Position numbers and translations under genes: made by a program. The notes beneath the pieces are model-generated. The model was given only the letters and a program-made list of their open reading frames with translations. It was not told where the DNA came from and searched no databases. DNA of 8,425 nucleotides from Nitrososphaerota archaeon (lineage in GTDB: Archaea; Thermoproteota; Nitrososphaeria; Nitrososphaerales; Gagatemarchaeaceae): positions 1-8,425 of the forward strand of contig VBPK01000131.1 in the NCBI GenBank assembly GCA_005877225.1. Reading direction: 5' to 3'. Shown piece after piece: positions 5,782-8,425 of this stretch. Each line of letters begins with the position of its first letter. Position 1 is the first letter of the stretch.

Positions 5782-5916
5782 ATGCGACCGTTCATGTCGA
5801 AGGCCGCTTTGGGAGGGATTCTCTTCGTCCTTTCTGGCTTCCCAGCCAACCCTGGTTCCGCCAAGATGGGTGGTAGCTTCATCGGAGCCTACGCCTTCTG
5901 CTTCCTGGAGCTCTAA
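5782..5916 (+). CDS. Possible 44-residue hydrophobic small protein
   Basis: The frame reads MRPFMSKAALGGILFVLSGF and ends GGSFIGAYAFCFLEL. The middle is hydrophobic enough for one or two short membrane segments, and the composition is more protein-like than the other frames over this stretch. An alternative start is the ATG at 5794 (MSKAALGG). No Shine-Dalgarno or TATA box is evident, and the same DNA carries an open minus-strand frame. It is listed as a candidate only; an accidental frame in a promoter spacer is equally possible. Confidence 0.25.
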   Translation: MRPFMSKAALGGILFVLSGFPANPGSAKMGGSFIGAYAFCFLEL

Positions 5917-5951
5917 TACGCGAAGTAGATGTGGGGGCGGGATGAGACTCC

Positions 5952-5967
5952 TTCCATAGGTATGGAA
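5952..5967. promoter_or_regulatory. Operator-like palindrome TTCCATA-GG-TATGGAA
   Basis: The seven-base arms TTCCATA and TATGGAA are exactly complementary around a two-base GG spacer, a geometry typical of dimeric winged-helix regulator sites. It lies 123 bases upstream of the winged-helix gene and in the divergent spacer with the hydrolase. The symmetry is seen; a binding role is inferred. Confidence 0.4.
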
Positions 5968-6025
5968 TAACGGGACAGAAGATATGGTTGAGCCTTTGGG
6001 TTTTTCCTTACTATCAGAGGGGAGA

Positions 6026-6037
6026 GTTATCAATAAC
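6026..6037. promoter_or_regulatory. Operator-like palindrome GTTAT-CA-ATAAC
   Basis: A perfect 12-base inverted repeat with five-base arms and the same two-base spacing as the palindrome at 5952. It is 53 bases before the GTG of the winged-helix gene, close to where the transcription machinery would bind. It may be an autoregulatory site or simply part of an AT-rich promoter. Confidence 0.3.
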
Positions 6038-6090
6038 GGCAGGAATGGTCATCTAACTCGAAATGCTAGTACCTGTCGAGGTGTGGAGAT

Positions 6091-6399
6091 GTGCAAAGCA
6101 TCCCGGTGCGTCAGGGAAGAACGAGACGAAGCTACTACGAGATCGCCGCTCTGATAGTCAGCGCGGCCTCCCCCGAGAGAAAGACGAGATTGATGTATGC
6201 TTCGCGACTCAATCTGGACGTGCTTAACAAGTATCTGAAATCGTTGATTGACAACGGCCTCCTAACCGACGACAAGGTGAGCAGGACATTCAAGGCAACC
6301 CCAAAGGGATTGCAGTACCTGAAAGCCTTTCAAGATTACGTAGCTGCAAGGCAGCTGTTCCGAGAGAAGGAAAGGGCCATGAGGTCCTTCCTCAGCTAA
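6091..6399 (+). CDS. Winged-helix DNA-binding regulator (HTH_45/ArnR1-like)
   Basis: A 102-residue protein with a single winged-helix domain. Helix 1 spans about residues 14-26 (SYYEIAALIVSAA), followed by KTRLMYASRLNLDVLNKYLK as helices 2 and 3, with recognition around residues 41-53. The turn IDNGLLTDD and the wing SRTFKATPKGLQYLKAF match the pattern common in archaeal HTH_45-type regulators (KT..MYASRLN, KYL..L...GLL, T.KG..YL). The charged C-terminal helix to residue 102 probably mediates dimerisation. These proteins act as cytoplasmic transcription factors; the target is not known. The GTG start is supported by GAGGTG seven bases upstream. The gene diverges from the hydrolase across a spacer with two palindromes, which could be its operators. 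The family call is strong; the regulon is inferred. Confidence 0.87.
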   Translation: MQSIPVRQGRTRRSYYEIAALIVSAASPERKTRLMYASRLNLDVLNKYLKSLIDNGLLTDDKVSRTFKATPKGLQYLKAFQDYVAARQLFREKERAMRSFLS

Positions 6400-6791
6400 G
6401 TGCCATCTTCGCTATTCGATATTCGATGGCTCAGGCGAAGGGTCTGATCAGGGATCAGGGATCTCTAACCTCAATAGCTCGCGCTCAACCCGCGGCAGCA
6501 GTCGGCTGCCCTGAGGTCCAGCTCGCAATCAGGCCAGATGGCGTTCGTCAATCCGGATGTGGGAGACCAAGCGTCAAGTTTCCATGGTAGCACCTCACTC
6601 GCTCGAGAGCGTCGGGCTACAAGCATCAGGGATCCTGGCGTCTTCTGTGAGCCTGTCGAGATTGGCCGACCTGAACAGCGAATCCACCTGTTTCGAAGTC
6701 GAGGCTGAGTCGTAGAAGGAATTGACCCGAGGCGTGACAGTCGGCGTATGGGAGGTTATATTGGATGAAGTAATAATAGGACGAAGCTTTC
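6400..6791. other. Non-coding spacer with short tandem duplications
   Basis: No convincing gene. A 43-codon frame (6584-6715) exists without any start signal. Structural items are a TATTCGA tandem pair (6413-6426), a GATCAGG pair plus GATC (6446-6463), a six-base-pair hairpin GGCAGC/GCTGCC (6494-6510) and the small palindrome CGCTC-GA-GAGCG (6600-6611). The last 40 bases hold the promoter of the zinc-binding gene. A structured small RNA is possible, but I see no C/D-box or RNase P signature. Confidence 0.5.
6756..6762 (+). promoter_or_regulatory. TATA box for the zinc-binding mini-protein
   Basis: TTATATT, preceded by GGGAGG, is the clearest TATA-like box in the window. Its centre is 33 bases before the GTG at 6792, which predicts a leader of about seven bases with no room for a Shine-Dalgarno. 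Confidence 0.55.
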
Positions 6792-6995
6792 GTGGTACGC
6801 GGCTACTGCTTTCGCTGCAGAAGAACTGTCGGAGGTTTCTTAAAACCCATCGCCTGGCAGTGCTCGAAGTGCTGGAACATCTTCTGCGAGGACTGCTGCC
6901 CCAAGAGGACGGGAATCGTCTTCAAGAAGCCCATCTGTCCCGAGTGCAAAATCGAGTTGGCCGAAGACGGAGCTCGCGTTTTCGCTCGTCGATAA
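6792..6995 (+). CDS. 67-residue protein with four CxxC pairs (RING/FYVE-like zinc domain)
   Basis: The protein has CxxC pairs at residues 6/9, 24/27, 32/35 and 49/52, plus a ninth cysteine at 36. This arrangement (CFRC, CSKC, CEDC, CPEC) is what a two-zinc cross-brace domain of the RING/FYVE/treble-clef type needs. The central piece WQCSKCWNIFCEDCCPK resembles eukaryotic-style cross-brace fingers. Possible roles are protein-protein or nucleic-acid binding; no catalytic function can be read from it. A simple tandem pair of zinc ribbons is the alternative. The GTG at 6792 is the only possible start, since an in-frame TAG lies 15 bases upstream, and a TATA box sits 33 bases before it. It ends 22 bases from the converging spherulin-like gene. 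That it is a real zinc-binding protein is well supported by the spacing. Confidence 0.8.
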   Translation: MVRGYCFRCRRTVGGFLKPIAWQCSKCWNIFCEDCCPKRTGIVFKKPICPECKIELAEDGARVFARR

Positions 6996-7017
6996 AGAGT
7001 TTGAAGTGGCCGCTAAG

Positions 7018-7863
7018 CTACGTCGTCAACCCGGTGGAGACGAACCGTCTCCTCCTTGACGCCCGCGGTTCAAGCTCAGCGAGCCGCTGATTTCGCCCGT
7101 GGTGCTTTAGGGTGCGGTCCGGATTGCGGGGTTCTCTTGAGGCGGTCGTCGAGGTACCGTTGTCCAAAGTCGCCACCTCCGCACTGAAGTAAGAGGTGAG
7201 CGTGTCGTAGGGATTCGGAAGGCTGGCATCAGTGATGTAGAGCCATCTTACGTACGCTGCGCTAGCTCTCTCGAATGCTGTGTCGAGCGTCGGAACACCG
7301 TAGGAGATGTAGGCAGAGTTGGGCGCAGCATGACCTCGATACCTCTGAAGCTCAGAGATCGGGGGGAGACCTGAATTCTCGTAGATGACCAAACAATCGA
7401 GAGTCCCTTTGAAGCTGGCGGGCACCACAGTCCCGGGGTTGCCCACCGTGTGGGTCATCCCGAGGGACTTCACATGGCCGTTCAGAGCAGAGTAATAGCT
7501 TTCGAACCCCTGAGTGTTCGACATCTCATCAATCATTATTCCGTTTACGCTGTACCATCTCTTGTAGGCGCTCACTTCTGATTCGACGGAAGACTTGCTC
7601 CTCTCCCCGTAATTCGTGTAGACATACCCTAGCGTGGTAACGCCCGCGTTCTGGAGGTTCCTTACCCCTGTCAAGTACTCCGGGTTCTGGGAGCCGCCAG
7701 GCCCGTTGGAGGGATTAATCACAGCGATTATGGGCACCAGAGGATGGGAAGCGTGAACCCGGACCACTTCGCTCCAACTGCCGTCTGTTGGATGAGTGTA
7801 GAGTGGAATCAGCACACCTGTCGACCTCGTCGATGAGCGCGCGGGTCTTGAGATGGAAGTCAA
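7018..7863 (-). CDS. Secreted spherulin-4-like protein (TIM-barrel, GH-like)
   Basis: Residues about 16-235 (counting from the TTG at 7863) match the spherulation-specific family 4: GVLIPLYTHPTDGSWSEVV, VPIIAVINPSNGPGG, AGVTTLGYVYTNYGER, VNGIMIDEMSN and TLDCLVIYENSG. This fold is related to glycoside-hydrolase TIM barrels. Asp112/Glu113 and Glu162 are candidate active-site acids, but no substrate is established. The frame is open upstream to 7962 and encodes a signal-peptide-like stretch (TQIILGLAFLTSISRPA) that crosses the TTG, yet it offers no ATG, GTG or earlier TTG. The true start is therefore lost or misread, and 7863 is only the first recognisable codon. After ATLDNGTSTT the last 45 residues are arginine-rich and look out of frame. 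It should act outside the cell. The core domain is secure; both ends are doubtful. Confidence 0.82.
   Translation of the reverse strand: MTSISRPARSSTRSTGVLIPLYTHPTDGSWSEVVRVHASHPLVPIIAVINPSNGPGGSQNPEYLTGVRNLQNAGVTTLGYVYTNYGERSKSSVESEVSAYKRWYSVNGIMIDEMSNTQGFESYYSALNGHVKSLGMTHTVGNPGTVVPASFKGTLDCLVIYENSGLPPISELQRYRGHAAPNSAYISYGVPTLDTAFERASAAYVRWLYITDASLPNPYDTLTSYFSAEVATLDNGTSTTASREPRNPDRTLKHHGRNQRLAELEPRASRRRRFVSTGLTT
7024..7061. repeat. Two-part hairpin at the 3' end of the spherulin-like frame
   Basis: The inner arms GGAGACG (7036-7042) and CGTCTCC (7046-7052) are perfectly complementary around an AAC loop. The outer arms CGTCAA (7024-7029) and TTGACG (7056-7061) extend the stem across an internal loop. 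It is 29 bases past the stop of the converging zinc-binding gene, so it could shape or end transcripts from either side. Such a structure inside the arginine-rich tail adds to the doubt that the tail is coding. Confidence 0.5.
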
Positions 7864-7962
7864 GAAAGCCAGCCCGAGAATGATTTGGGTCCCCGATCCG
7901 CTTCGCTTTTGACTCTTTGGGGCAGTCCGTATTGAGAATCCTTCAATCCTTGAGGTGAAGCC

Positions 7963-7970
7963 TTATCTAG
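7963..7970 (+). promoter_or_regulatory. TATA-like box for the beta-propeller gene
   Basis: TTATCTAG is centred about 29 bases before the ATG at 7995, which predicts a start site only a few bases before the codon. The same bases read CTAGATAA on the other strand and lie upstream of the divergent spherulin-like gene, so this spacer probably drives both. Confidence 0.4.
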
Positions 7971-7994
7971 CTTCGACTCTCCGAGTTGGAAGCG

Positions 7995-8425
7995 ATGCGT
8001 GCTGCAGCCGCAGTGCTGACAATTTCTGCGCTCCTGCTCGTGTTACCTCAGCCGATGACCGCCGCCAAGCAAGTCGGGGTCGTAAGGCATGTTGCAGACA
8101 TTCCTGCTGGGCTTTTCGCGGAGGGGCTCGCCGCATCAGAAGACAATCTCTATGTCGGTACCTTGAGTTTCTCCTCTCCCCAAGGAACCATACTCGTCTT
8201 CGACGAAGATGGAGCACCGGATGGCGCCTTCACCGTCCCCGGTTTTCCCTTCGTGGGGCAGGTGGCCTTCCATGATGAAGACCTCTTTGCGGTTGCCTGC
8301 AACGCGTTTGCGCCATCAGCAACTGGAGCCGTGGTTCGAATAGACCAAGAGACCGGCGTCGTTTCGACGGTTGCGACAGAGCCAACGTGCCCGAATGGGC
8401 TGGCGATTGACCGTCACGGCAATAT
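7995..8425 (+). CDS. Secreted SMP-30/gluconolactonase-like beta-propeller, N-terminal part (right edge)
   Basis: 143 codons are visible and the frame is open to the end of the window. The protein starts MRAAAAVLTISALLLVLPQP, a clear signal peptide with likely cleavage after TAA at about residue 24. Propeller blades follow: GLFAEGLAASEDNLYVGTL, GTILVFDEDGAPDGAF, VGQVAFHDEDLFAVACNAFA, GAVVRIDQETGVVSTV and CPNGLAIDRHGN. This 'binding-strand, aspartate turn' pattern is that of the SMP-30/gluconolactonase/LRE-like family. Known members hydrolyse lactones or are non-enzymatic propellers, so the activity is open. It should be exported. The ATG at 7995 is preferred; an in-frame TTG at 7986 is possible, and a TAG at 7968 closes the frame above it. 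It is divergent from the spherulin-like exported protein, and the two may share a control region. Confidence 0.85.
   Translation, partial: MRAAAAVLTISALLLVLPQPMTAAKQVGVVRHVADIPAGLFAEGLAASEDNLYVGTLSFSSPQGTILVFDEDGAPDGAFTVPGFPFVGQVAFHDEDLFAVACNAFAPSATGAVVRIDQETGVVSTVATEPTCPNGLAIDRHGN

Larger units (their letters stand above)
5641..6090. other. Spacer between divergent hydrolase and regulator genes
   Basis: About 450 bases without a secure gene. It should hold the promoters of the minus-strand hydrolase (near 5665-5680, no clear box) and of the plus-strand winged-helix gene. It contains two perfect palindromes (5952-5967 and 6026-6037), a nine-base direct repeat CAACGCCGG (5688-5696 and 5762-5770), and one possible small plus-strand frame (5782-5916). 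Confidence 0.6.

Noticed and set aside
5773..6033. 86-codon minus-strand frame in the divergent spacer
   Set aside because: Low-complexity, polar composition with no domain, no start signal, and it covers the palindrome and promoter area of the regulator gene.
6584..6715. 43-codon plus-strand frame starting MVAPHSLESVG
   Set aside because: No Shine-Dalgarno or TATA box at a useful distance and no recognisable feature. Length alone is not evidence.
7955..8275. 106-codon plus-strand frame at the right end
   Set aside because: Arginine- and cysteine-rich out-of-frame reading of the propeller gene, whose own frame has a signal peptide and clear blade repeats.

Overview
The window looks like chromosomal DNA from an archaeon of moderate to high GC content. 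The evidence for archaea is indirect but consistent. Several genes have AT-rich TATA-like boxes 26 to 33 bases upstream of an ATG or GTG, with little or no leader. The strong Shine-Dalgarno sites match the archaeal GGAGGUGAU form. A small winged-helix protein resembles the HTH_45/ArnR1-like regulators common in Thermoproteota and Thermoplasmatota. I cannot fix the lineage; a soil or sediment Nitrososphaeria-like (Thaumarchaeota) or Thermoplasmata-like organism is my best guess. There is no rRNA, convincing tRNA, CRISPR array, insertion sequence or prophage module.

Layout, left to right. Positions 1-899 (+): the end of a multi-pass membrane protein, then a SnoaL/NTF2-like protein that probably starts at a leaderless GTG. 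Positions 961-1002: a hairpin between convergent genes. Positions 1021-1694 (-): a tight operon of three unknown small proteins (69, 56 and 94 aa), one with a membrane segment and one with a coiled coil. Positions 1872-2228 (-): a doubtful orphan frame. Positions 2350-4184 (-): a class III adenylate cyclase with TolB/FlgO-like and TPR regions, split into two overlapping frames at 2880-2883 where about one TPR seems to be missing. Positions 4188-4664 (-): a small membrane protein whose C-terminal part appears out of frame. Positions 4782-5640 (-): an alpha/beta hydrolase broken by one frameshift near 5454.

Positions 5641-6090: a spacer with two palindromes ahead of a divergent (+) winged-helix regulator (6091-6399). 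Positions 6400-6791: a spacer with short tandem duplications and a good TATA box. Positions 6792-6995 (+): a tiny protein with four CxxC pairs in RING/FYVE-like order. Positions 7018-7863 (-): a secreted spherulin-4-like protein with no conventional start codon before its signal peptide. Positions 7995-8425 (+): the beginning of a secreted SMP-30/gluconolactonase-like beta-propeller that runs off the right edge.

The genes do not form one obvious pathway. The theme is accessory and regulatory: cyclic-nucleotide signalling, two exported proteins (a spherulin-4-like one and a beta-propeller), a detoxification or catabolic hydrolase, a SnoaL-like enzyme and a small DNA-binding regulator. Three or four minus-strand genes carry frame disruptions. 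This means either real decay of an accessory region or indel errors in the assembly, and raw reads would decide. The least explained unit is the three-gene small-protein operon at 1021-1694.
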